DNA of 5,852 bases from Rhodobacter sp. (GTDB lineage Bacteria > Pseudomonadota > Alphaproteobacteria > Rhodobacterales > Rhodobacteraceae), in contig PNND01000304.1 of NCBI GenBank assembly GCA_013824045.1, positions 1-5,852 on the forward strand, written 5' to 3'. How positions within the stretch are numbered: the first letter of the stretch is position 1; each line of letters opens with the position of its first letter. The translations under genes were made by a program, and so were the position numbers. Shown here piece after piece: positions 1 to 5,852 of the stretch. The notes under the pieces were generated by a model, which searched no databases, was not told the DNA's origin, and saw only the letters and a program-made list of their open reading frames with translations.

Positions 1-362
1 TTTTCGTAGACGCGGCTGGGGAAGTTGTTCGACCCCACGGTCAGGCTCGCCATATCGGGGCGCAGGGGCAGCATGCCGCCCCGTTCGCGCCCTGCGCCGG
101 AGCGGCCGCCGGTCGAGAACTGGATGATCAGGCCGGGGCAATGTTTGCGCAGGCCCTCTTGCAGCCGGGCGAAGCGGTCTGGGTCGCTGCTGGGTTTGCC
201 CGCATCGTCGCGCACGTGGCAATGGGCGATGCTGGCCCCGGCCTCATACGATGCATGCGTGGATTCGATCTGTTCGGTGATGGTGATGGGCACCGCCGGG
301 TTGTTGGCCTTGGTCGGCAGTGAGCCGGTTATGGCCACGCAAAGGATACAGGGTTGGGTCAT
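1..362 (-). CDS. Beta-keto acid cleavage enzyme (BKACE, DUF849 / 3-keto-5-aminohexanoate cleavage enzyme family), N-terminal fragment
   Basis: The first 120 residues are visible; the gene continues past base 1, and the family is usually about 270-310 residues long. The protein begins MTQPCILCVAITGSLP, matching the family opening (hydrophobic strand, then AxTG). The segment PITITEQIESTHASYEAGAS is followed by HCHVRD at 47-52, whose His47 and His49 match the Zn(II) ligands of the family HxHxRD motif. FSTGG (82-86) and the MASLTVGSNNF segment (104-114) are also family-typical. Cys48 between the two histidines is commonly Leu, Ile or Val. The family catalyses beta-keto acid plus acetyl-CoA to acetoacetate plus a new acyl-CoA; substrate choice varies widely and is set by pocket residues mostly outside this fragment. 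The ATG at 362 overlaps the dioxygenase stop as ATGA. No Shine-Dalgarno is evident, so coupled translation is likely. Placed after a ring-cleavage gene, it may act on maleylacetate or 3-oxoadipate (inference). Confidence 0.87.
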   Translation of the reverse strand, partial: MTQPCILCVAITGSLPTKANNPAVPITITEQIESTHASYEAGASIAHCHVRDDAGKPSSDPDRFARLQEGLRKHCPGLIIQFSTGGRSGAGRERGGMLPLRPDMASLTVGSNNFPSRVYE

Positions 363-1240
363 GTCTTGGGGCGCGAGAGGACGAAATCGAAGTCGAGGTC
401 AAGGAAGGGGCCTTCAAACCCTGCGGCCTTCGCGAATTGGAGGTCGGTGACAGGCTGGAACTTGGCCATCAGGCTTTGCTTGACGCCAAAGACGGCGTCG
501 GAGCGGATATAGGGATCGTCCGGATCGAAGATATGGGTGACGAGGCGGTCATAGCCCGGGGCTTCGATGATGTAGTGCAGATGCGCGGGGCGATAGGGGT
601 GGCGGCCGAGTTGGGCCAAGAGCTTGCCCACGGGACCATCATCCGGGATCGGGTAGAATTTCGGCTTCACGCCGCGGAAGTGATAGCTGCCATCCGCCCC
701 GGTGCGGAACACGCCGCGCAGGTTGAAATCGGGCTGAATGCCCTTTTGCTGCACATCGTAGAAGCCTTCATCATTGGCCTGCCAGACGTCGATCTTGGCC
801 CCGGCAATCGGGTTGCCGTCGGTGTCGAGGATGCGGCCATGCACGCGCATCGGTTCGCCCTTCTGATCGAGGCAGATATTGGCCCCCATCGGCAGTTCCG
901 GCGCATCGGCGACGTGGAAGGGGCCGAGGACGGTGCTTTCCGATGCCCCCGAAGGTTTGCGGTTGTTGATCGCATCGACCAGCATCGACACGCCCAGCAC
1001 ATCGGACAGCAGGATGAATTCCTGCCGCCAGTCGTTGCACATATGGCCTGTGTCCGTGAGAAACATGATGGCGCGGAACCACTCTTCTTCGGTCGGTTCG
1101 ATTTCCTTGACCGCCTCATGCAGCTTGCGGGTGATGACGGCCATCACCTGTTTCAGGCGTTCGTCCTGTGCGTTCGCGTTGCGGCTGATGACGACTTCGG
1201 CGCTGTCGGCCTCGGTGAAGAAACCCTGTTCGGTGGTCAT
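359..1240 (-). CDS. Intradiol ring-cleavage dioxygenase, probable hydroxyquinol 1,2-dioxygenase
   Basis: Complete 293-residue non-haem Fe(III) dioxygenase, matching the usual length of hydroxyquinol 1,2-dioxygenases. The N-terminal roughly 100 residues are the helical dimerisation domain of the catechol 1,2-dioxygenase group, followed by the beta-sandwich catalytic domain starting near ESTVLGPFHV (101-110). All four expected iron ligands are present: Tyr161 (GFYDVQ), Tyr196 (KFYPIPDDGPVG), and His220 and His222 (HPYRPAHLHY). The runs YDVQQKGIQPDFNLRGVF, PIPDDGPVG and HPYRPAHLHYIIEAPGY resemble hydroxyquinol dioxygenases more than plain catechol or chlorocatechol ones. Expected reaction: hydroxyquinol plus O2 to 3-hydroxy-cis,cis-muconate, which tautomerises to maleylacetate. 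It should be a cytoplasmic homodimer. Its ATG follows the monooxygenase stop by 2 bases (TGACCATG), with only a weak upstream GGGA, so translation probably depends on coupling. A catechol or chlorocatechol 1,2-dioxygenase is the alternative. Confidence 0.9.
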   Translation of the reverse strand: MTTEQGFFTEADSAEVVISRNANAQDERLKQVMAVITRKLHEAVKEIEPTEEEWFRAIMFLTDTGHMCNDWRQEFILLSDVLGVSMLVDAINNRKPSGASESTVLGPFHVADAPELPMGANICLDQKGEPMRVHGRILDTDGNPIAGAKIDVWQANDEGFYDVQQKGIQPDFNLRGVFRTGADGSYHFRGVKPKFYPIPDDGPVGKLLAQLGRHPYRPAHLHYIIEAPGYDRLVTHIFDPDDPYIRSDAVFGVKQSLMAKFQPVTDLQFAKAAGFEGPFLDLDFDFVLSRPKT

Positions 1241-1242
1241 GG

Positions 1243-2997
1243 TCAGTGTCCCAGAATGGCGTGCAGCACGCGGGTGAGGTCGGCCTGCGGATCGGCGGTG
1301 AGGCTGGTGGCGCGCCAGGCGACGTGCTGGTCGGGGCGCACCAGAAGGCAGCCCGCATCGCGGATTTCGCGGGCGCGGGCCCAGTCGCCGCCGTGATCCT
1401 CAATCGCGCAGCGAGGACCGATCTTGACGATGCGGATGGGCAGGTTGAGCGATTGCGAGAGCGTCTCTGCCGCCGCGATCCATGGCTCGCCCCCGATACC
1501 CGTGATGAGGGTGAATTGGCCCTTCCCGGTCAGGTCCAGCGTGGAGTGCTTCGCGCCGTTGCGGTCGAACAGCCAGACATGAGGAAGGCGCGCGCCGGGA
1601 TAGGTGGTGGGCTGGTAGTGCAGTTCCATATCCGCGTTCGGGTTGGGGGGCTGCTGGCCATCGGTGACCACAGCGCCGGAAGTGTAGCGCTGGTTCATTT
1701 CCACCCCGTGGCAATCGAATTCGTATTTCTTGAATTCGATGGCCTTGCGCAGGGCTTCGCGCTGCGCCTCGGCGGCCGGTGTGGCATCGCAGCGGGCCGC
1801 CATGCTGCGCTGGATCTTGTCATGATCGACGCCGCCATCCATGCCAAGCGCTTCGAATATCGGGCCGAATTCGGCGATGGACTGGTTGGCACGGGTGACG
1901 ATCTGGCGGGCGATGGGGGCGCGTTCCGTGCTGTAACTGTCGAGCAGCTTGGGCGTTGCCTGCCCCTTGACCACGGCCGCCAGTTTCCAAGCAAGGTTGT
2001 AGCCATCCTGAATGGAGGTGTTTGACCCTAGACCGTTCGAAGGCGGATGGCGGTGGGCGGCATCGCCCATGATGAAGACGCGGCCCTTTTGCATGTGGGT
2101 GGCAAAGCAGTTGTTCACCGTCCAGGTGTTGGCGGAGATCAGGTCGATCTCCAACTCCGGGTCGCCCACCAGTTGGCGGGCGACTTGCGTGGCCATGGCG
2201 GCATCCACCACCGGGGCGGGCTGGTTGATGTCATAGCCCCAGACGATCAGCCATTCGTTCCATGGCCGCACCATCCGCACGAGGCCCATGCCGATGCCGC
2301 CGACATCGGCACCCGGCTGCATCACCCAGTAGAGGACGGAAGGGCGATGAGCGACGTAGCGCGACAGGTCAGCCCGGAATAGAATGTTCATCGACCCGCC
2401 CACGCCCATCTTGCCCTCGAACGGCAGGCCGAGGTGTTCGGCCACCAGACTGTTGCCGCCATCGGCACCGACGAGGTATTTCGAGCGCACGGTGAAGGTC
2501 TTGCCCGTTAGCCGGTCGCGGCAGGTGGTGGTGACGCCGCCCTCATCCTGTTCGTGGCTGACATATTCCGTGCTCATCCGCGCCTGCGCGCCGCGCGAAC
2601 AGGCGGTCTTGAACAGGATGGGTTCCATGAAGGTTTGCGGCAGATCGTTCATCTCGCACGGGCTGGACATCAGATGTTCGGCCTTGGACAGGGGCGAGGT
2701 GCCCCAGCTTTTCATCCGACCCAGTTCTTCGCCCGCGAGGCTTTCGCAGAAGACATTCTCACCCATCAGGTGCTGGGGCGCGGCGTGCATCATCGCCTCG
2801 GCCTCCACCTCGGCCCCCAGATCGCGCAGCACCTCCATCGTGCGCTGGTTGGTGATATGGGCGCGCGGCGTGTTGGACAGCCAACGATAGCGGTTGATGA
2901 CCATCACCTCGACCCCGTAGCTGGCCAGAAGCGCCGCCGTGGCCGATCCGGCCGGTCCGGTGCCGATCACCAGCACATCCGTGGAAATATCCGCCAT
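1243..2997 (-). CDS. FAD-dependent aromatic hydroxylase, TfdB / resorcinol hydroxylase-like (single-component phenol monooxygenase)
   Basis: Class A flavoprotein monooxygenase of 584 residues, the usual length for the 2,4-dichlorophenol 6-monooxygenase (TfdB) group. Seen in order: the FAD dinucleotide-binding GTGPAG at 12-17; the TfdB-like segment PRAHITNQRTME at 44-55; the FAD/NAD(P)H motif ending Asp179-Gly180 in YLVGADGGNS; HRPSVLYWVMQPGADVGGIG near 217-236; Gly311-Asp312 in MGDAAHRHPP; and NGLGSN at 321-326. Residues from about 430 form the C-terminal thioredoxin-like domain of phenol hydroxylases, with GCLLVRPDQHVAWR near the end. The family uses NAD(P)H and O2 to hydroxylate a phenol ortho to its OH. 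Next to a hydroxyquinol-type dioxygenase, the likely substrate is resorcinol or hydroquinone, giving hydroxyquinol; a chlorophenol or alkylphenol cannot be excluded. An ATG one codon upstream, at 3000, overlaps the livM stop as ATGA; the 2997 start is preferred for ribosome-site spacing. The specific substrate is inference. Confidence 0.9.
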   Translation of the reverse strand: MADISTDVLVIGTGPAGSATAALLASYGVEVMVINRYRWLSNTPRAHITNQRTMEVLRDLGAEVEAEAMMHAAPQHLMGENVFCESLAGEELGRMKSWGTSPLSKAEHLMSSPCEMNDLPQTFMEPILFKTACSRGAQARMSTEYVSHEQDEGGVTTTCRDRLTGKTFTVRSKYLVGADGGNSLVAEHLGLPFEGKMGVGGSMNILFRADLSRYVAHRPSVLYWVMQPGADVGGIGMGLVRMVRPWNEWLIVWGYDINQPAPVVDAAMATQVARQLVGDPELEIDLISANTWTVNNCFATHMQKGRVFIMGDAAHRHPPSNGLGSNTSIQDGYNLAWKLAAVVKGQATPKLLDSYSTERAPIARQIVTRANQSIAEFGPIFEALGMDGGVDHDKIQRSMAARCDATPAAEAQREALRKAIEFKKYEFDCHGVEMNQRYTSGAVVTDGQQPPNPNADMELHYQPTTYPGARLPHVWLFDRNGAKHSTLDLTGKGQFTLITGIGGEPWIAAAETLSQSLNLPIRIVKIGPRCAIEDHGGDWARAREIRDAGCLLVRPDQHVAWRATSLTADPQADLTRVLHAILGH

Positions 2998-4049
2998 CAT
3001 TTTCCTCCCTTCAGATCAATGCCTTCCAGCCTGCGCTGGACAGGAAACAGGTGCAGCCCGGTCTTGTCGGACAACAGGCCCCAGAGCCCGCGCGGGGCAA
3101 AGAGCATCACCGCAATCGCGATGAGGCCAAGGGTGAGCAGATACCACGCGCCGTAATCGGCAAGCGTGGATTGCAGGATGTAGAAGACGATCACGCCGAG
3201 GATCGGGCCTTCGATGCGGCCGATCCCGCCGATCACGACGATGAAGATGACATAGGCCGTCCAGTCGATGACGCTGAAAGCTGCGTCGGGCGAGATGCGG
3301 GCGGTCTGGACATAGATCAGCGCGCCGACGAGGCCGGTCATGAAGGCGGCGATCAGGAAGACCGCCCATTTGATGCGGCGGGCATCGACGCCCACGGATT
3401 TTGCGGCCTCGGTATTGTCGCGCACGGCGGCGAGGGCAAGGCCGAGCCGGTTGCGCAACAGCCAGTAGATCGCGGCGATGGTCAGAGCGGCCAGCGCCAG
3501 CGCCAGCCAATAGGCGAGAATGTCGCGCGCCGCCGCCTCGCGCACGCCGAACAGGGCGCGGATCGACTCCACCCCGATGATATCCGACGTGGCCTCGCGC
3601 GGGAGCGAGGTGCCGGTGCCGCCGCCAAGAGCCTTCCATTGGGCGACGAGCAGGCGGGTAACCTCGGCGATGACCCAGGTGCCGATGGCGAAATAGGCGC
3701 CTTGCAGGCGGAAGGCGAAGAAGGCGGTGGGGATCGCGAGGGCCAGTGCGGCGATGCCGCCCAAGGGGATGGCAAGGACGGGGTCCAGCCCCAACAGGAT
3801 GACGCCCGCAAACATGGCATAGGCGCCGATGCCGACAAAGGCCTGTTGGCCGACACTGACAAGACCGCCGTAACCAGCGAGCAGGTTCCAGAGTTGAGCG
3901 AGCGTGAGCAGGGTGAGGATGGTGAACAGATCCTGAATCAGCGCGCGGGGGGCGATGGCGGGCAGGGCTAGGCCGATCCCGATCAGTGCCAGCGCAGCGA
4001 TGCCTGCGATGGTGCCCATGCGGGTGCGGATGATGACGTGGGGTGCCAT
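2997..4049 (-). CDS. livM: HAAT-family ABC transporter permease, LivM-like
   Basis: Inner-membrane permease of 350 residues, within the normal range for LivM. Family marks are QLWNLLAGYGGLVSVGQQAF (52-71) with following GIGAYA, then AYFAIGTWVIAEV (118-130), the ATPase coupling loop RLGLALAAVRDNTEAAKSVG (201-220), and VVIGGIGRIEGPILG (271-285). The protein ends in a polar tail after FAPRGLWGLL. The frame stays open to 4136, but the extra 29 residues overlap livH and are unlike any LivM. The ATG at 4049 follows the livH stop by 2 bases (TGACCATG); an internal ATG at 4019 is possible but less likely. The last codons contain the ribosome binding site of the monooxygenase gene that follows, so transporter and catabolic genes are physically joined. 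Together with LivH, LivF and LivG it forms the importer; the periplasmic binding protein is not in the window. Confidence 0.94.
   Translation of the reverse strand: MAPHVIIRTRMGTIAGIAALALIGIGLALPAIAPRALIQDLFTILTLLTLAQLWNLLAGYGGLVSVGQQAFVGIGAYAMFAGVILLGLDPVLAIPLGGIAALALAIPTAFFAFRLQGAYFAIGTWVIAEVTRLLVAQWKALGGGTGTSLPREATSDIIGVESIRALFGVREAAARDILAYWLALALAALTIAAIYWLLRNRLGLALAAVRDNTEAAKSVGVDARRIKWAVFLIAAFMTGLVGALIYVQTARISPDAAFSVIDWTAYVIFIVVIGGIGRIEGPILGVIVFYILQSTLADYGAWYLLTLGLIAIAVMLFAPRGLWGLLSDKTGLHLFPVQRRLEGIDLKGGK
3004..3008 (-). promoter_or_regulatory. Ribosome binding site for the monooxygenase gene, inside the end of livM
   Basis: The minus strand reads GGAGG, a full Shine-Dalgarno core, within the last Gly-Gly-Lys codons of livM. 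It is followed by AAA and then two ATG codons in a row. Spacing is 3 bases to the first ATG (3000) and 6 bases to the second (2997), so the second start is the better spaced. It is the best ribosome site among the junctions in this window, which fits a catabolic enzyme needed in larger amounts than a permease (inference). Confidence 0.75.
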
Positions 4050-4051
4050 GG

Positions 4052-4915
4052 TCAATCCACCGCCCGTGGGAACAGCCCGCGCGGGCGTATCAAGAGCACG
4101 ATCAGAAAGGCGATATGGCCCGAGAGGATCTGCCATTCCGGGTTGATCGCCGCGCCCATGGTTTGGGCCACGCCGATGATGATGCCCCCCGCAAGGGTGC
4201 CCCAGAGGCTGCCAAGGCCGCCGATGATGACCGCCTCAAACGCATAGATCAGGCGGGCGGGGCCGATGGAGGGATCGAAGTTGGCCCGCATTCCAAGGTA
4301 AAGCGCGGCGATGGTGACCACGACCATGGCAAGGCCCGTGGCGATGGCGAAGATGCCCTTCGGCGCGATGCCCATCAGGCTGGCGGTGACGGGATCATCG
4401 CTTGTGGCGCGGAAGGCGCGGCCAAGCGCGGTGCGGTAGAAGATCTGGTTCAGCCCCACGATCACCGCTATGGCGGTGGCGAAGGTCAGAAGCGGCATCC
4501 AGCCCACGGTGACGATGCCGAGGTTGACCGAGGCGCTTTCCAGTGGGCCTGCCGGGATACGCTGACTGTCGGCCGAGAAGGCTTCCAACATCCCGTTTTG
4601 CAGGGCGACGGACAGGCCGAAGGTCACCAGAAGCGGGGGCAGGATGTCCTTGCCCAGCACGTGGTTGAGGACAAAGCGTTGCAGCGCCCAGCCGAGGGCG
4701 AACATCAGCGGCGCGGCAATCAGCGCGGCGAGGAATGGGTTCAAGCCGAGGCTGCCGGTGATGAGCAGGATCGCGAAGGCTGCGAAGATGATCATGTCGC
4801 CATGGGCGAGGTTGACCAGCCGCATGATGCCGAAGACGAGGCTGAGGCCTGCTGCGAAGAGGGCATAGAGACCGCCCAGCAGGATGCCTTGGACGAGGGT
4901 GTCGATCCAGATCAT
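4052..4915 (-). CDS. livH: HAAT-family ABC transporter permease, LivH-like
   Basis: Inner-membrane permease of 287 residues, the usual length for LivH, and mostly hydrophobic with about eight likely membrane segments. The N-terminus IDTLVQGILLGGLYALFA and the segment LVFGIMRLVNLAHGDM (26-41) are the hallmark LivH opening. The cytoplasmic coupling loop that contacts the ATPase is around ALGRAFRATSDDPVTASLMG (163-182). The C-terminal part EAVIIGGLGSLWGTLAGGII (227-246) and the ending RPRGLFPR are also family-typical. The reading frame is open for 30 codons further upstream, but that stretch lies inside livF and has no LivH-like sequence. The ATG at 4915 was chosen because it overlaps the livF stop as ATGA and has GGAG 7 bases upstream. 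It should form a heterodimeric channel with the LivM-like protein encoded next. Confidence 0.95.
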   Translation of the reverse strand: MIWIDTLVQGILLGGLYALFAAGLSLVFGIMRLVNLAHGDMIIFAAFAILLITGSLGLNPFLAALIAAPLMFALGWALQRFVLNHVLGKDILPPLLVTFGLSVALQNGMLEAFSADSQRIPAGPLESASVNLGIVTVGWMPLLTFATAIAVIVGLNQIFYRTALGRAFRATSDDPVTASLMGIAPKGIFAIATGLAMVVVTIAALYLGMRANFDPSIGPARLIYAFEAVIIGGLGSLWGTLAGGIIIGVAQTMGAAINPEWQILSGHIAFLIVLLIRPRGLFPRAVD

Positions 4916-5619
4916 GCGGCATCTCCGAAATAGGCGGTGTGGATGGCGTCGCGGCTGACCGTGGCCGCCGGGGCGGAGAGGGTGACGCGGCCTTCCATCA
5001 TGCAATAGACGCGGTCGGCCACCGAAAGGGCGCGGCCGATATCCTGTTCCACCACGATGATCGCGGCACCCGATGCCTTGATGCGCGGCATGGCGGCATA
5101 GATGTCGCGGATCACAACGGGCGCGAGGCCGAGGCTGATTTCATCGCAAAGCAGCACTTCGGGATTTGACATGAGCGCGCGGCCGATGGCCACCATCTGC
5201 TGCTGTCCGCCGGAAAGCGCGGTGCCGGGGACGTTGCGCTTTTCGCGCAGGATCGGGAAAAGGTCGTAGATCGCCTCAAGGTTCCAAGGGCCTATGGCGC
5301 GGCGGACCTGACCGCCGATTTTGAGGTTTTCCTCGACCGAGAGGGAGGGGAAGAGCTTGCGCCCTTCGGGTACCATGGCGATGCCGCGCTGCATGACGAT
5401 CTCAGGCGGCAGCGCGCCGATGGCTTCGCCCCGGTGCAGGACCATGCTGGGATCATTGCGCAGAACGCCCGTGATCGACCGCAGGAGGGTGGATTTGCCC
5501 GCGCTGTTTGCGCCGATGATCGCGACCGTCTCGCCCGCCGAAAGTGACACATCCACGCCGAACAGGGCGCGGAATTGGCCGTAACTGGCAGTGAGGCCTT
5601 TGGTTTCCAGCAGGATCAT
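4912..5619 (-). CDS. livF: HAAT-family ABC transporter ATP-binding protein, LivF-like
   Basis: Complete 235-residue ATPase, the normal length for LivF. Walker A is GANSAGKST at residues 36-44, the ABC signature LSGGQ is at 135-139, and Walker B ends in Cys158-Asp159-Glu160. The switch position falls in VVEQDIG (about 189-195), where Gln replaces His; EQ is usual in LivF and EH in LivG, which helps tell the two apart. MVPEGRKLFPSLSVEENL (82-99) is the characteristic LivF segment after the Q-loop. Walker A has Ser39 where most relatives have Gly (GANGAGKST), but the GxxxxGK[ST] core is intact, so activity is expected. The start overlaps the LivG stop as ATGA, and a GGGGA stretch lies 7 bases upstream. 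The stop overlaps the start of the permease gene in the same way. Genes downstream point to an aromatic compound rather than leucine as cargo (inference). Confidence 0.95.
   Translation of the reverse strand: MILLETKGLTASYGQFRALFGVDVSLSAGETVAIIGANSAGKSTLLRSITGVLRNDPSMVLHRGEAIGALPPEIVMQRGIAMVPEGRKLFPSLSVEENLKIGGQVRRAIGPWNLEAIYDLFPILREKRNVPGTALSGGQQQMVAIGRALMSNPEVLLCDEISLGLAPVVIRDIYAAMPRIKASGAAIIVVEQDIGRALSVADRVYCMMEGRVTLSAPAATVSRDAIHTAYFGDAA
4923..4926 (-). promoter_or_regulatory. Ribosome binding site for livH, inside the end of livF
   Basis: The minus strand reads GGAG 7 bases before the ATG at 4915, within the codons for the closing Phe-Gly-Asp of LivF. This spacing supports the ATG at 4915 over the in-frame ATG 30 codons further upstream. 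Confidence 0.6.
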
Positions 5620-5852
5620 GCTTCGATCCCCAGATAGATTTCGCGCACGTCCTTGCTCGCCATAATCTCCTCTGGCGCGCCGATTCCGATGACGCGGCCG
5701 AAATCAAGCACCAGCAGGCGTTCGACCACGGCGGTCAGGGCGTGCAGGACATGTTCAATCCAGATGATCGTCATGCCTTGGGCGTGCAGGCCCTTGATCG
5801 TGGCGATAAGCGCCTTGCATTCGCCTTCGGTCAGGCCGCCTGCGATTTCATC
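5616..5852 (-). CDS. livG: Branched-chain amino acid-type (HAAT) ABC transporter ATP-binding protein, LivG-like, C-terminal fragment
   Basis: Partial gene: the last 78 residues plus a TGA stop are visible and the N-terminal part lies beyond base 5852. My translation opens with DEIAGGLTEGE, which is the Walker B Asp-Glu followed by the D-loop region (LivG proteins usually read DEPAAGL). It continues with WIEHVLHAL, where His34 of the fragment is the switch (H-loop) histidine, and closes with the FGRVIGIGAPEEI and YLGIEA tail typical of LivG. Walker A and the ABC signature are off the window. In the HAAT family LivG pairs with LivF as a cytoplasmic ATPase that powers uptake through LivH and LivM. 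Its stop overlaps the start of the next ATPase gene by 4 bases (ATGA), so the two should be made together. The imported substrate cannot be read from this fragment. The symbol denotes family and position, not proven leucine transport. Confidence 0.9.
   Translation of the reverse strand, partial: DEIAGGLTEGECKALIATIKGLHAQGMTIIWIEHVLHALTAVVERLLVLDFGRVIGIGAPEEIMASKDVREIYLGIEA

Noticed and set aside
25..450. Plus-strand open frame of 141 codons near the left edge
   Set aside because: The minus strand here encodes a clear BKACE N-terminus with HxHxRD and TGG motifs. The plus-strand product is Arg/Ser/Pro-rich and featureless.
359..1240. Catechol or chlorocatechol 1,2-dioxygenase (clcA/tfdC type) as the primary call
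   Set aside because: Length and the conserved runs around the iron ligands look closer to hydroxyquinol 1,2-dioxygenase. It is kept only as an alternative because no alignment could be run.
320..1396. Long plus-strand open frame of 358 codons opposite the dioxygenase gene
   Set aside because: It is the antisense shadow of a dioxygenase with all its iron ligands and of the end of the monooxygenase. The predicted protein has no recognisable motif and odd composition, as expected opposite GC-rich coding DNA.
3051..3971. Plus-strand open frame of 306 codons opposite livM
   Set aside because: Its product is strongly hydrophilic and Asp/Gly/Gln-rich, which is what the reverse strand of a hydrophobic permease gene gives. 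No motif or convincing ribosome site.
4050..4136. 29-codon N-terminal extension of livM
   Set aside because: It overlaps livH and is not hydrophobic or family-like; the ATG at 4049 sits 2 bases after the livH stop, matching the other junctions.
4043..4933. Plus-strand open frame of 296 codons opposite livH
   Set aside because: Same reason: an Asp/His/Gly-rich antisense shadow of a membrane protein gene that is clearly coding on the minus strand.
4916..5005. 30-codon N-terminal extension of livH
   Set aside because: The extension lies wholly inside livF, is Arg/His/Pro-rich and unlike LivH. The ATG at 4915 has a good ribosome site and the ATGA coupling overlap.

Overview
The window is a single block of genes that all read on the minus strand, so transcription runs from base 5852 towards base 1. 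It is GC-rich, with G/C-ending codons and almost no non-coding DNA. This, together with the gene families present, suggests a proteobacterium, most likely an alphaproteobacterium of the Rhodobacterales or Rhizobiales type. That taxonomic call is an inference from style, not a proven assignment.

In transcription order the window holds: the C-terminal end of a LivG-type ABC ATPase (cut by the window edge at 5852); a complete LivF-type ABC ATPase (4912-5619); a LivH-type permease (4052-4915); a LivM-type permease (2997-4049); an FAD-dependent phenol hydroxylase of the TfdB / resorcinol hydroxylase type (1243-2997); an intradiol ring-cleavage dioxygenase that looks like hydroxyquinol 1,2-dioxygenase (359-1240); and the first 120 residues of a DUF849 / beta-keto acid cleavage enzyme (BKACE), cut by the window edge at base 1. 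Every junction is an overlap of 1 to 4 bases or a gap of 2 bases, so there is no room for an internal promoter or terminator between genes. The set is very probably one translationally coupled operon. The periplasmic binding protein, the start of livG and any regulator must lie outside the window.

Read as a pathway, the transporter would import an aromatic compound or a precursor of one. The flavin monooxygenase would add an ortho hydroxyl to a phenol such as resorcinol or hydroquinone, giving hydroxyquinol (1,2,4-trihydroxybenzene). The dioxygenase would open the ring to maleylacetate. The usual next enzyme, maleylacetate reductase, is not seen. In its place is a BKACE gene, whose family condenses a beta-keto acid with acetyl-CoA to give acetoacetate and a new acyl-CoA. 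Both maleylacetate and 3-oxoadipate are beta-keto acids, so the BKACE may carry out an alternative lower pathway. This is the most interesting point in the window, but it is a hypothesis drawn from gene order. No RNA genes, mobile elements, CRISPR arrays or notable repeats were seen.
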